DNA of 5,637 bases from Chloroflexota bacterium. GTDB taxonomy: Bacteria > Chloroflexota > Dehalococcoidia > SAR202 > UBA11138. The stretch is taken from NCBI GenBank assembly GCA_002710885.1, contig PAIW01000114.1, forward strand, positions 9,977 through 15,613, given 5' to 3'. Both the position numbers and the translations under genes were made by a program. The stretch's first letter is position 1. Every line of letters begins with the position of its first letter. Under the pieces are notes generated by a model. That model saw nothing but the letters and a program-made list of their open reading frames with translations, searched no databases and was not told where the DNA came from. This document shows positions 1 through 5,637 of this stretch, one piece after another.

Positions 1-398
1 ACGTACGCTCCAGTGATCGCGGCAGTGCGAGTTCCACCATCGGCCTGAATGACGTCGCAGTCGATTGTGAGGGTGCGCTCTCCCAGACGTTCCATGTCCA
101 CAACCGCCCGGAGCGAGCGACCGATGAGCCGTTGAATCTCGTGAGTACGTCCGCGTGTCCGGCTCTCTCGGTTCGTGCGGGTGTTGGTGGAGCGCGGAAG
201 CATCGCGTACTCGGCAGTTATCCATCCCTTGCCCTGGCCTCTTAGAAATGGCGGGACCCTGTTCTCGACACTCACCGCGCAAAGCACACTGGTCTTGCCC
301 GTAGAGATCATCACCGAGCCTTCGGCAAACTCTTGCACGCCGGTCTCTATGGTCACTGGCCTTAGCTGATCCTGGTCTCGTCCGTCGATTCTGGTCAC
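1..398 (-). CDS. rph: Ribonuclease PH, N-terminal part (cut by left edge)
   Basis: RNase PH is a phosphate-dependent 3'-to-5' exoribonuclease that trims tRNA 3' ends in the cytoplasm. The 132 complete codons visible match the first half of the family (usual length about 240-250 residues) almost end to end. The start VTRIDGRDQ is followed by LRPVTIE (12-18), AEGSV (25-29), [18 protein letters not shown] (54-71), [17 protein letters not shown] (82-98) and [19 protein letters not shown] (113-131). The GGTRTA segment carries the phosphate-binding arginine, here R124, and R84 lies in the conserved GRT motif. The GTG at 396-398 is the only possible upstream start, because an in-frame TAA (405-407) lies two codons before it. 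A purine-rich AGAGGG site (408-413) sits 9 nt upstream. The gene points away from all others here. Its C-terminal half lies outside the window, so intactness cannot be judged. Confidence 0.96.
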   Translation of the reverse strand, partial: MTRIDGRDQDQLRPVTIETGVQEFAEGSVMISTGKTSVLCAVSVENRVPPFLRGQGKGWITAEYAMLPRSTNTRTNRESRTRGRTHEIQRLIGRSLRAVVDMERLGERTLTIDCDVIQADGGTRTAAITGAY

Positions 399-442
399 AG
401 GCGGTTACCCTCTTTCTTGATGGCACTTCAATGGACTGCGGG

Positions 443-451
443 AGTATAGCA
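443..451 (-). promoter_or_regulatory. Candidate extended -10 promoter for rph
   Basis: Read on the minus strand this is TGCTATACT, an extended -10 element (TG-n-TATACT, five of six matches to TATAAT). It would start transcription near 436, leaving a leader of about 38 nt before the rph GTG. A TTGTCA hexamer (469-474) resembles a -35, but the 20-bp spacer is longer than ideal, so the extended -10 would carry most of the recognition. Prediction from consensus only. Confidence 0.4.
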
Positions 452-463
452 CACAACCCCAGA

Positions 464-493
464 TTGCCTGACAACCTGATTGATCGCTACACT
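464..493 (+). promoter_or_regulatory. Weak candidate promoter for the dehydratase-aldolase pair
   Basis: TTGCCT (464-469) and TACACT (488-493) are separated by 18 bp and lie about 55 bp upstream of the TTG start at 549. Each hexamer matches the sigma-70 consensus only partly. The -35 overlaps the -35-like TTGTCA of the opposing rph promoter (469-474), so the two directions would share this stretch. Low confidence; another site within 450-530 is possible. Confidence 0.25.
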
Positions 494-533
494 ATCTGAA
501 CCGATATCGCCCAAATCTGAAAGCTGACAGCTT

Positions 534-540
534 GGGAAGG
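534..540 (+). promoter_or_regulatory. Ribosome binding site that fixes a TTG start
   Basis: GGGAAGG lies 8 nt before the TTG at 549. An in-frame TGA at 525-527 closes the frame upstream, and no other ATG, GTG or TTG occurs between that stop and 549. The next in-frame ATG (630) has no comparable purine-rich site at good spacing. This supports the TTG start and the 22-residue extension it adds. Confidence 0.65.
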
Positions 541-548
541 AACCCACC

Positions 549-1850
549 TTGACCTCCACAGACCAGCCCCAGGTAGACACCAGCGGATTCAACACCAACT
601 CTGGTCCGTCGGGCCTGAAGATCACGGACATGCGAATTGCCGTCGTGGGTCATGGAAGCTGGCGTTGGCCTATAATTAAGCTATACACGAACCAGGGCCT
701 TGTGGGTCTCGGCGAGGTTCGGGATGGAGCCAGCGCCCGTTATGCTCTGATGCTCAAGAGCCGCCTTTTGGGAGACAACCCCTGCGATATTGACCGGCTG
801 TTCCGCAAGATCACTCAGTTTGGAGGCGACGGCAGGCTGGGCGGCGGCGTTTGCGGCGTTGAGATGGCGCTAATGGACCTTGCTGGTAAGGCGTGGGGCG
901 TCCCGTGCTATATGCTGGCTGGCGGAAAATATCGCGACCGGGTGAAGGCCTACGCCGACACCCCGACCCGGCCCGATCCAGAGGAGATGGGCAAAGCGCT
1001 CAAGAGTCGAATGGAGATGGGCTTCGGGTACTTGAAGATGGACATCGGGGTGCAGATCGCTAGCCGTCACCCAGGGGGCGTCGTCGGCGGGTCAGGTATC
1101 GCAGAGTCGCAGTCGCTAATGCACCCGTTTACCGGCATCCAGGCGACCGATTACGGCATCGATAAGATGTGCGACTACGTGGCGACGGTCCGGGACATCG
1201 TGGGCTATGAAGTCCCCATCGCATCGGACCACTTCGGCCACATGGGCGTCGAGAACTGCATTAGAATCGGCAAGGCTCTCGATAAATTCACGCTGGCATG
1301 GTACGAGGACATGATTCCCTGGCAGTTCGTTGACCAATGGCAGAGGCTTAAGGCATCGGTTGACACTCCGGTCTGCACCGGAGAGGATATCTACCTCAAA
1401 AAGGGCTTCGAGCCGTTGATCGAAGGCCGGGCAGTGTCGATCATCCATCCTGATCTAGCGACCTCCGGCGGAATCCTGGAGACCAAGCGCATTGCAGACT
1501 ACGCCTACGAGGCTGGAATCGCCGTCGCTTTGCATCAGGCAGGCTCTCCGGTTGTCGCGATGGCGAACGTGCACTGCGCCGCCGCGATTGAGAATTTTAT
1601 CGCATTGGAGATGCACTCAACCGACATCCCCTGGTGGGATGATCTGGTGACAGGCCTGGGCGGGAAGATGGTTCAGGACGGCCACGTCAACGTCCCTGAC
1701 GCTCCAGGTCTGGGCATCGAACTCAATGAAGAAGCCATCGAAGAACACCTTGCCAGAGATTCAGAACGATTTGCCATCTATCCACAGGGACTTTTCGAGC
1801 CAACTGACGAATGGAATGCCCTTGACGCCCACGACCGGGTGTGGAGCTAA
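549..1850 (+). CDS. Enolase-superfamily (mandelate racemase / sugar-acid dehydratase type) enzyme
   Basis: This is a 433-residue member of the mandelate racemase/muconate lactonizing branch of the enolase superfamily. Such enzymes use Mg2+ to abstract the proton alpha to a carboxylate, most often dehydrating acid sugars to 2-keto-3-deoxy acids. The N-terminal capping domain covers about 23-130 (LKITDMRI, GLVGLGEV, GVEMALMDLAGKAWGVP) and the barrel follows. Likely metal ligands are D227 (SDHFGH), E253 (WYEDM) and E279 (TGED). H329 (ALHQAGSP) with D302 (HPDLATSGG) resembles the His-Asp general-base dyad, and E354 matches the late conserved glutamate. The usual KxK motif reads K163-M-D165, so the second lysine is missing. 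A long insert (about 168-204) follows that strand, as in galactonate/mannonate dehydratase-like members. A Ser/Thr/Asn-rich leader of about 22 residues precedes the domain. The next gene, an aldolase, favours a dehydratase over a racemase. The substrate cannot be assigned. Confidence 0.88.
   Translation: MTSTDQPQVDTSGFNTNSGPSGLKITDMRIAVVGHGSWRWPIIKLYTNQGLVGLGEVRDGASARYALMLKSRLLGDNPCDIDRLFRKITQFGGDGRLGGGVCGVEMALMDLAGKAWGVPCYMLAGGKYRDRVKAYADTPTRPDPEEMGKALKSRMEMGFGYLKMDIGVQIASRHPGGVVGGSGIAESQSLMHPFTGIQATDYGIDKMCDYVATVRDIVGYEVPIASDHFGHMGVENCIRIGKALDKFTLAWYEDMIPWQFVDQWQRLKASVDTPVCTGEDIYLKKGFEPLIEGRAVSIIHPDLATSGGILETKRIADYAYEAGIAVALHQAGSPVVAMANVHCAAAIENFIALEMHSTDIPWWDDLVTGLGGKMVQDGHVNVPDAPGLGIELNEEAIEEHLARDSERFAIYPQGLFEPTDEWNALDAHDRVWS
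1843..1846 (+). promoter_or_regulatory. Aldolase ribosome binding site inside the preceding gene's end
   Basis: GGAG sits in the last codons of the upstream gene, just before its TAA (1848-1850), and 8 nt before the ATG at 1855. The arrangement suggests that ribosomes finishing the first gene help start the second. It also selects 1855 over in-frame upstream codons that would overlap the dehydratase. Confidence 0.6.
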
Positions 1851-1854
1851 AGCG

Positions 1855-2601
1855 ATGCAGCAGCGAGACGCTAGAGCCGTCGAGAACGCCCTGCGGGCCA
1901 AGACCGTTGTCGCCATCATGATAAAGGCCCACGCTCGCGGTCCCGAAGACGTCATCAACACTGTCAAGACCATCCACGAGTTCGGCTACGTCCCGGAGGT
2001 CACGTATCGCATCGACCAAGGCATCATACGCGAGGCCATGACCGACATAAACGCCTTGCGAGACCACTACACCGACGATCCCTTGTTGGTGGGAATTGGC
2101 AGCGTCACCACCCACGATGAGATGGCCCAGGCTATCGACATGGGCTTCGACATGGTGGTCTCTCCGGACAACGCCTTCGAGGGATATGGCAAGAAGATCG
2201 ACTTTGTGAAAGTCGCACGTGAAGCTAACGTGTTCAGCGCCCCGGGAGCCATGACCCCCTCCGAGTTCCGGTACTTCCTGGAGGGCGAGGACGGCATCAC
2301 GCCCGACGCCATCAAGATATTTCCGGCGTCTGTCTATGGCCCCGAAGGCCTGGGCCGGATGCTTGACCCCTACGACCGCGATGCGCACCAGGGAATCATC
2401 GTCATACCCACGGGTGGGGTGAACGCCGAGAACGGCCCGTTGTACCAGCGACATATCGGAGCCAGGGGATTCGACACGGCGTTAGCAATGTCTGATCCGT
2501 TGAGCCTCGTTATTCAGGAAGGCAAGATCGGAGACTTGGACACAATCTGCCGTTCGTTGGAGCAGTTCAGGCAGGCTTTTACGCCATACACAATTGGTTG
2601 A
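1855..2601 (+). CDS. KDPG/KHG-type class I aldolase
   Basis: This 248-residue protein is related to the Eda family, which cleaves 2-keto-3-deoxy-6-phosphogluconate or 4-hydroxy-2-oxoglutarate to pyruvate or glyoxylate products through a lysine Schiff base. Visible motifs, in order: PEVTYRID (47-54), where E48 and R52 match the catalytic Glu and the Arg of the E. coli enzyme; VGIGSVTT (79-86), like the usual GAGTV strand; MVVSPDN (100-106); FSAPGAMTPSE (127-137); AIKIFPAS (152-159), with K154 the expected Schiff-base lysine; and IPTGGVN (184-190). The protein is some 35-45 residues longer than typical Eda. The C-terminal Gly-Gly-Ser loop that helps hold the substrate phosphate is absent; the equivalent stretch reads ARGFDTALAMSD (203-214). 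It follows the dehydratase by 4 bp, so it probably cleaves that enzyme's 2-keto-3-deoxy product. Family is confident; substrate and phosphorylation state are inference. Confidence 0.9.
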   Translation: MQQRDARAVENALRAKTVVAIMIKAHARGPEDVINTVKTIHEFGYVPEVTYRIDQGIIREAMTDINALRDHYTDDPLLVGIGSVTTHDEMAQAIDMGFDMVVSPDNAFEGYGKKIDFVKVAREANVFSAPGAMTPSEFRYFLEGEDGITPDAIKIFPASVYGPEGLGRMLDPYDRDAHQGIIVIPTGGVNAENGPLYQRHIGARGFDTALAMSDPLSLVIQEGKIGDLDTICRSLEQFRQAFTPYTIG

Positions 2602-2626
2602 ACATCTGGAGACAGGTTGTTAAACT
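2598..2626 (+). promoter_or_regulatory. Candidate yebC promoter
   Basis: TTGAAC (2598-2603) and TAAACT (2621-2626) each match four of six sigma-70 consensus bases with an ideal 17-bp spacer. The -35 overlaps the aldolase stop codon. Transcription would begin near 2633, giving a leader of about 30 nt that includes the strong ribosome site CAGGAG (2651-2656). This would let yebC be expressed independently of the sugar-acid pair. Consensus-based prediction only. Confidence 0.4.
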
Positions 2627-2663
2627 CGGCACCACCAGTCCGACAGACCACAGGAGTTGCGAT

Positions 2664-3425
2664 ATGTCAGGTCATTCAAAATGGTCAACAATCAAACATG
2701 CCAAGGCGACGACGGACGCCCGTCGAGGCAAGCTCTTTACCAAGCTGGCTAAAGAGGTCATCATCGCGGCTCGCCAGGGTGGCGGAGTTGCCGATACCAA
2801 CTTCCGTCTACGCATGGCGGTTCAGCGGGCCAGAGATGCCAACATGCCTAATGATAACATCGAGAGGGCTATCAAGCGTGGAACGGGTGAGACGGACGAC
2901 GGCAATCAGATGATCGAAGTCCTCTATGAGGGTTACGGCCCGGGGGGCGTCGGCATCTTGTTAGAGACGCTCACCGACAATCGAAATCGGACCGTGTCCG
3001 ATGTTCGCTCGACACTCACCAAGGCCGGAGGTAACCTGGCGGAGAACGGGGCTGTGTCATGGCAGTTCGAGCAGAAAGGCGTCATCATGGTGGACGCTGA
3101 GGAGGAGCAGGCCGAAGAGCTTGCGCTTCTGGCAATCGACGAGGGCGCCGATGATTTCGAGACCTTCGATTCCACCCTCCAGATATACTCCACCCCCAAC
3201 ACACTGGAGTCCATCCGCGGTACGCTGGAGCAGAACGAAGCCAAGATAAGCACATCCGAAATCTCGATGGTGCCCAGCCACACTATCGCACTCGACGACA
3301 AGGCAGCCATCAAGACCCTCAAGCTTTTGGATTTGTTGGAAGACCTGGATGATGTTCAGAAGGTCTATTCCAACGCTGACTTCTCAGACGAAGCCCTTGA
3401 GCAGTACAGCGATGAGTCAGGATGA
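2664..3425 (+). CDS. yebC: YebC/PmpR/TACO1-family protein
   Basis: This is a 253-residue cytoplasmic protein, close to the usual family length of about 240-250. The signature start MSGHSKWSTIKHAKA is followed by RRGKLFTKLAKEV (19-31), the RMAVQRARDANMPNDNIERA block (about 49-68), the YEGYGPGG loop (about 87-94), TDNRNRT (about 102-108) and GAVSWQFEQKG (about 128-138). Family members have been described as DNA-binding regulators and, more recently, as ribosome-associated factors that aid translation of difficult proline-rich stretches (the mitochondrial homologue is TACO1). The sequence alone does not decide between these roles. The C-terminal third is acidic, ending in SDESG. The start follows from the signature N-terminus and from CAGGAG seven nt upstream; an in-frame extension to 2598 has no such support. 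Its position before ruvC and ruvA is a common arrangement. Confidence 0.96.
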   Translation: MSGHSKWSTIKHAKATTDARRGKLFTKLAKEVIIAARQGGGVADTNFRLRMAVQRARDANMPNDNIERAIKRGTGETDDGNQMIEVLYEGYGPGGVGILLETLTDNRNRTVSDVRSTLTKAGGNLAENGAVSWQFEQKGVIMVDAEEEQAEELALLAIDEGADDFETFDSTLQIYSTPNTLESIRGTLEQNEAKISTSEISMVPSHTIALDDKAAIKTLKLLDLLEDLDDVQKVYSNADFSDEALEQYSDESG

Positions 3426-3541
3426 TGACTCACCGTTAATGCGTTACCATGGCCGAATTACGCAGGAAACGTAGTTCATTCCCACGACAAAATAGTATCA
3501 TCAAAGGGCAAATTACAGACCTGCTCTAACGTTACAATTCT

Positions 3542-3547
3542 AAGGAG
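3542..3547 (+). promoter_or_regulatory. Strong Shine-Dalgarno with awkward spacing to ruvC
   Basis: AAGGAG lies only 2 nt before an in-frame TTG (3550) and 14 nt before the ATG (3562). Neither spacing is ideal. The family N-terminus, in which the metal-binding Asp is usually about residue 7, favours the ATG. Starting at TTG would add four residues (M-L-S-I). Confidence 0.55.
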
Positions 3548-3561
3548 CCTTGCTCTCCATA

Positions 3562-4056
3562 ATGTTAGTCCTTGGCGTTGACCCAGGCACATACAAGACA
3601 GGGATTGGGTTCGTATCGTCAACGAACGGCGACATGACGATGACACACTCCGATGTCCTAAGTCCGCCCAGGTCCGCGTCACTGCCTGATCGGTTGGCAT
3701 GGATCCACGACCGAATGATCCGGATCATCGACGAAATTAAACCCACGGTGGTGGCGATTGAACAGCCCTTTGTGTCCCGTAACGTTAAGGCTGCGATGGC
3801 AGTTGGGCAGGCTCAGGCGGTCGCGATGATCGCAGCATCCCATTGCAGCATACCAGTCGTGAACTACTCGCCCCGTGAAGTAAAGAAAGCGGTCACAGAC
3901 CACGGGGGAAGCTCCAAAGAGCAGGTTCAGGGCATGGTGGGCGTGCTGCTAGGAATATCAGAGCCGCTGGAACCATCAGACAGGGCCGATGCTCTGGCCG
4001 TCGCCATCTGCCACATCAACAACTCACTAATGGTCGATGTGGAGATGCGGGAGTGA
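3562..4056 (+). CDS. ruvC: Holliday-junction endonuclease RuvC
   Basis: RuvC is a dimeric Mg2+-dependent nuclease that resolves four-way DNA junctions made during recombination and replication repair, working with RuvA and RuvB. From the ATG at 3562 it has 164 residues, within the usual 160-175. All four acidic catalytic residues are in place: D7 (LGVDPGTYKTG), E67 (VAIEQPF), and D140 and D143 (SDRADALAVAICH). The block VSRNVKAAMAVGQAQAV (71-87) and YSPREVKKAVTDHG (102-115) are also typical of the family. The chosen start places the first Asp at residue 7 as in E. coli; the alternative TTG at 3550 would add four residues. The gene lies 136 bp after yebC and 178 bp before ruvA, so these genes may have separate promoters rather than form a tight operon. 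Confidence 0.97.
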   Translation: MLVLGVDPGTYKTGIGFVSSTNGDMTMTHSDVLSPPRSASLPDRLAWIHDRMIRIIDEIKPTVVAIEQPFVSRNVKAAMAVGQAQAVAMIAASHCSIPVVNYSPREVKKAVTDHGGSSKEQVQGMVGVLLGISEPLEPSDRADALAVAICHINNSLMVDVEMRE

Positions 4057-4158
4057 GTCCGCTGACACCTATCAGTCGTCCGCTATCGGCCTTTGGCATT
4101 GTGGAACCAGCGCGACTCGTCGGGATTGGGCGATGATTTGGTGTATGCTTAAACCCGT

Positions 4159-4186
4159 CTGAATTCAATCAATTGAATCGTAAAAT
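4159..4186 (+). promoter_or_regulatory. Candidate ruvA promoter
   Basis: TAAAAT (4181-4186) matches five of six -10 consensus bases. A poor -35 candidate, CTGAAT (4159-4164), lies 16 bp upstream. Transcription would start near 4193, leaving about 42 nt before the ruvA ATG. A perfect inverted repeat fills most of the spacer (separate entry). The surrounding gap 4057-4234 shows no ORF worth calling and no terminator. Confidence 0.35.
4163..4178. repeat. Perfect 7-bp inverted repeat, possible operator upstream of ruvA
   Basis: ATTCAAT and ATTGAAT are exact reverse complements separated by CA, giving a 16-bp near-palindrome. It sits between the -35 and -10 candidates of the putative ruvA promoter, where a bound repressor would block RNA polymerase. 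It matches neither the proteobacterial LexA box (CTGT-N8-ACAG) nor the Gram-positive type (GAAC-N4-GTTC). The arms are AT-rich and no T-run follows, so it is not a terminator. An operator role is inference. Confidence 0.4.
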
Positions 4187-4234
4187 CCGCCATTCGGGCC
4201 GGTTGAGTTACGGCTGAAAGCTGATTGCTAACAA

Positions 4235-4822
4235 ATGGTTTCTTCTTTGATCTCATCGGTATCAGGCGTTATTGAGGGCGTAGGCCCTGACTGGGCGGAC
4301 GTGTCCCTCGGAACTATCACTCTGCGAGTCAACGTTCCAGGCACGACTATAGACAGCATGGGAACGGTGGGCGACCAAGTCAGGCTGCACACTTCGCTTC
4401 AGGTGCGAGAGGATAGCCTCACCCTGTTTGGATTCCTTACACAGGAGGAGCGGCTCACTTTCGACACTCTGCTGGGAATCAGCGGGATCGGCCCCCGGTT
4501 GGCGCTGGCCGTTCTGTCTCGATTCACCCCCGGGTCGCTGGCGGCGGCGGTGGATGCAGGAGACACGAAGGCGTTCTCGGCCGTTCCCGGAGTCGGAAAC
4601 CGCACCGCCAGCCGAATAATTCTGGAGCTCAAGGGCAAGCTGGACCTGGATTGGAGAGACACCCCCGCAGTGTCCGGTGACACTGACGCTGTGGACGCAC
4701 TGGTCGCTCTCGGATACTCGGACCCCGAGGCTCGCAGTGCGTTGTCGTCCATAACTGGCGATGGCTCCCAGACAACCGAGGACAAGATTCGTCTTGCCCT
4801 CTCGGCTCTTGCGGGCACATAG
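4235..4822 (+). CDS. ruvA: Holliday-junction DNA-binding protein RuvA
   Basis: RuvA forms tetramers that hold Holliday junctions in a square-planar shape and load the RuvB branch-migration motor. All three domains are visible in 195 residues (family about 190-205): an N-terminal OB-fold (about 1-68) with the acidic pin E59-D60 in VREDSLTLFGF; a middle domain with two helix-hairpin-helix motifs, GISGIGPRLAL (81-91) and VPGVGNRTASRI (117-128), followed by ILELKGKL; and a C-terminal RuvB-binding helical domain (about 150-193, DAVDALVALGY). The linker before it is short. The start is uncertain: neither the ATG at 4235 nor the in-frame TTG at 4247 has a clear Shine-Dalgarno. The TTG would give M-I-S-S-V-S-G, aligning better with the usual RuvA beginning. 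No ruvB follows. Confidence 0.96.
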   Translation: MVSSLISSVSGVIEGVGPDWADVSLGTITLRVNVPGTTIDSMGTVGDQVRLHTSLQVREDSLTLFGFLTQEERLTFDTLLGISGIGPRLALAVLSRFTPGSLAAAVDAGDTKAFSAVPGVGNRTASRIILELKGKLDLDWRDTPAVSGDTDAVDALVALGYSDPEARSALSSITGDGSQTTEDKIRLALSALAGT

Positions 4823-4874
4823 GCTTTTGAATTTTACTGTGCTGCCCATTTTTGTCTTTTAATGACAGTTCTCA

Positions 4875-5637
4875 ATGACTGAATACGAAAATACTCCCTA
4901 CGACGCGTGGGCGGACGTTTACGATGCCGTGTACTCCTACGTCCGAGACGACATACCCTTTTACCTGGGCGAGGCTCTGAGCGTCGGTGGGCCGGTTTTG
5001 GAGTTGGGATGCGGTACTGGCAGAGTGGCAATTCCCATCGCTCAGACGGGTGTCGACGTGGTGGGGGTTGATAGCTCTCAGGCGATGTTGGATCAGGCGA
5101 AGCTCAAAGCCGACAGGCTAGGGGCAGGAGCCGGGGCGCTGGAACTGGTCAACGCCGATATGCGAGACTTCTCGCTGGGCATCACATTCGATCTCGCTAT
5201 CATCCCGTTTAGAGGCTTTCTGGCCCTGCTGACCGTTGAAGACCAACGCCGAGCGCTGTTGAACATTCGCAAGCATCTGAACATCGGCGGTAGGCTGGTG
5301 TTCAACATCTTCGTGCCGGACATTCAGATGTTGTTGCAGGTGGGCGACACCCCGTACCATCTGCGGGACGTGACCGACCCCGACACCGGCGTTGCTTATG
5401 TCCTCTGGCAGCAGTCGAGCTACGATCTCCACCATCAGATAGTCGACGTTCGTGTCTCAATCGAGGAATTGGACGATCGGCGCGCTGTCGTCAAGAAATT
5501 CTATCGGGACTTCCAGCTACGCTACGCCTTCCGCTGGGAGGTATATCACCTGCTGGCGTCGTGCGGATTCGGGGTCGTGGACCTCTACGGCGATTTCGAC
5601 CGTACGCCGTTCGATGAGACTTCCGGCGAGATGGTAT
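4875..5637 (+). CDS. Class I SAM-dependent methyltransferase (3' end cut by window)
   Basis: 254 codons are visible with no stop before the right edge. The Rossmann-type motif I is VLELGCGTGR (41-50), followed by an acidic residue ending strand 2 (VVGVDSS, D66), AMLDQAK (70-76), a motif II-like NADMRDF (93-99), FDLAIIPF (105-112), and the post-motif strand NIGGRLVFNIF. The N-terminal YDAWADVYDAVY (9-20) resembles the leader helix of small-molecule methyltransferases of the Methyltransf_11/25 type. The substrate cannot be told. The late SCGFGVVDLYGDFD followed by SGEM resembles the last strands of this fold, so probably only a few residues are missing. ATG 4875 is the first start after an in-frame TGA (4863-4865). 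No ribosome site precedes it. It begins 52 bp after ruvA, where ruvB is often found. Confidence 0.9.
   Translation, partial: MTEYENTPYDAWADVYDAVYSYVRDDIPFYLGEALSVGGPVLELGCGTGRVAIPIAQTGVDVVGVDSSQAMLDQAKLKADRLGAGAGALELVNADMRDFSLGITFDLAIIPFRGFLALLTVEDQRRALLNIRKHLNIGGRLVFNIFVPDIQMLLQVGDTPYHLRDVTDPDTGVAYVLWQQSSYDLHHQIVDVRVSIEELDDRRAVVKKFYRDFQLRYAFRWEVYHLLASCGFGVVDLYGDFDRTPFDETSGEMV

Noticed and set aside
175..369. Plus-strand 64-codon open frame within the rph region
   Set aside because: It lies antisense to RNase PH, which matches its family throughout this stretch.
1726..1854. Upstream extension of the aldolase frame into the dehydratase gene
   Set aside because: It would overlap the conserved end of the dehydratase by over 120 bp, and the ATG at 1855 has a well-spaced GGAG and fits the family N-terminus.
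1723..2454. Long 243-codon minus-strand open frame opposite the aldolase
   Set aside because: It is antisense to a gene with clear family motifs, and its translation shows no recognisable domain. Long antisense frames are common in GC-rich coding DNA.
2598..2663. Upstream extension of yebC to a start at 2598
   Set aside because: The family signature MSGHSKW starts at 2664 with CAGGAG seven nt upstream, so the extension is just open frame.
4066..4079. Small hairpin CTGA-N6-TCAG after ruvC as a terminator
   Set aside because: The stem is only 4 bp and no T-run follows, so it is not a convincing intrinsic terminator.
4262..4849. 195-codon minus-strand open frame opposite ruvA
   Set aside because: It is a shadow of ruvA, whose three domains are all recognisable; the antisense translation shows no family features.
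4862..4882. Tiny six-codon ORF (ATG 4862 to TGA 4880) overlapping the methyltransferase start
   Set aside because: It has no ribosome site and is short enough to occur by chance, so there is no support for a leader peptide.

Overview
The window is ordinary-looking bacterial chromosome: tightly packed genes, Shine-Dalgarno sites on most of them, and moderately GC-rich DNA judged by eye. It carries housekeeping genes (RNase PH, YebC, RuvC, RuvA), a two-gene sugar-acid module and a small-molecule-type methyltransferase. The order yebC-ruvC-ruvA is widespread in bacteria. An enolase-superfamily gene beside housekeeping genes would suit a Chloroflexota lineage such as the SAR202-type marine groups, which are known for many enolase-superfamily paralogues. 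That taxonomic guess is inference from gene content only.

Layout: the 5' part of rph (RNase PH) runs leftward off the left edge from a GTG start at 398. A gap of about 150 bp then separates it from the divergent rightward genes and holds candidate promoters for both directions. The first rightward pair (549-1850 and 1855-2601) is an enolase-superfamily dehydratase-like enzyme and a KDPG/KHG-type class I aldolase, 4 bp apart and probably translationally coupled. Next come yebC (2664-3425), ruvC (3562-4056), ruvA (4235-4822) and a class I SAM methyltransferase (from 4875) that runs off the right edge.

How they fit together: the first pair could form a short route in which an acid sugar is dehydrated to a 2-keto-3-deoxy acid and then cleaved to pyruvate plus an aldehyde. 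No kinase is present, and the aldolase lacks the usual C-terminal Gly-Gly-Ser phosphate loop, so a non-phosphorylated substrate is plausible. RuvA and RuvC are Holliday-junction proteins. The motor gene ruvB, often next to ruvA, is not the next gene here, although RuvA keeps its RuvB-binding domain. YebC is a translation or regulatory factor that commonly sits beside ruvC.

I found no RNA genes, CRISPR arrays, insertion sequences or convincing intrinsic terminators. No gene-free stretch exceeds 300 bp; the longest is 4057-4234 (178 bp). I see no clear novel system. The best leads are the unusual active sites of the dehydratase/aldolase pair and a perfect 7-bp inverted repeat inside a candidate ruvA promoter.
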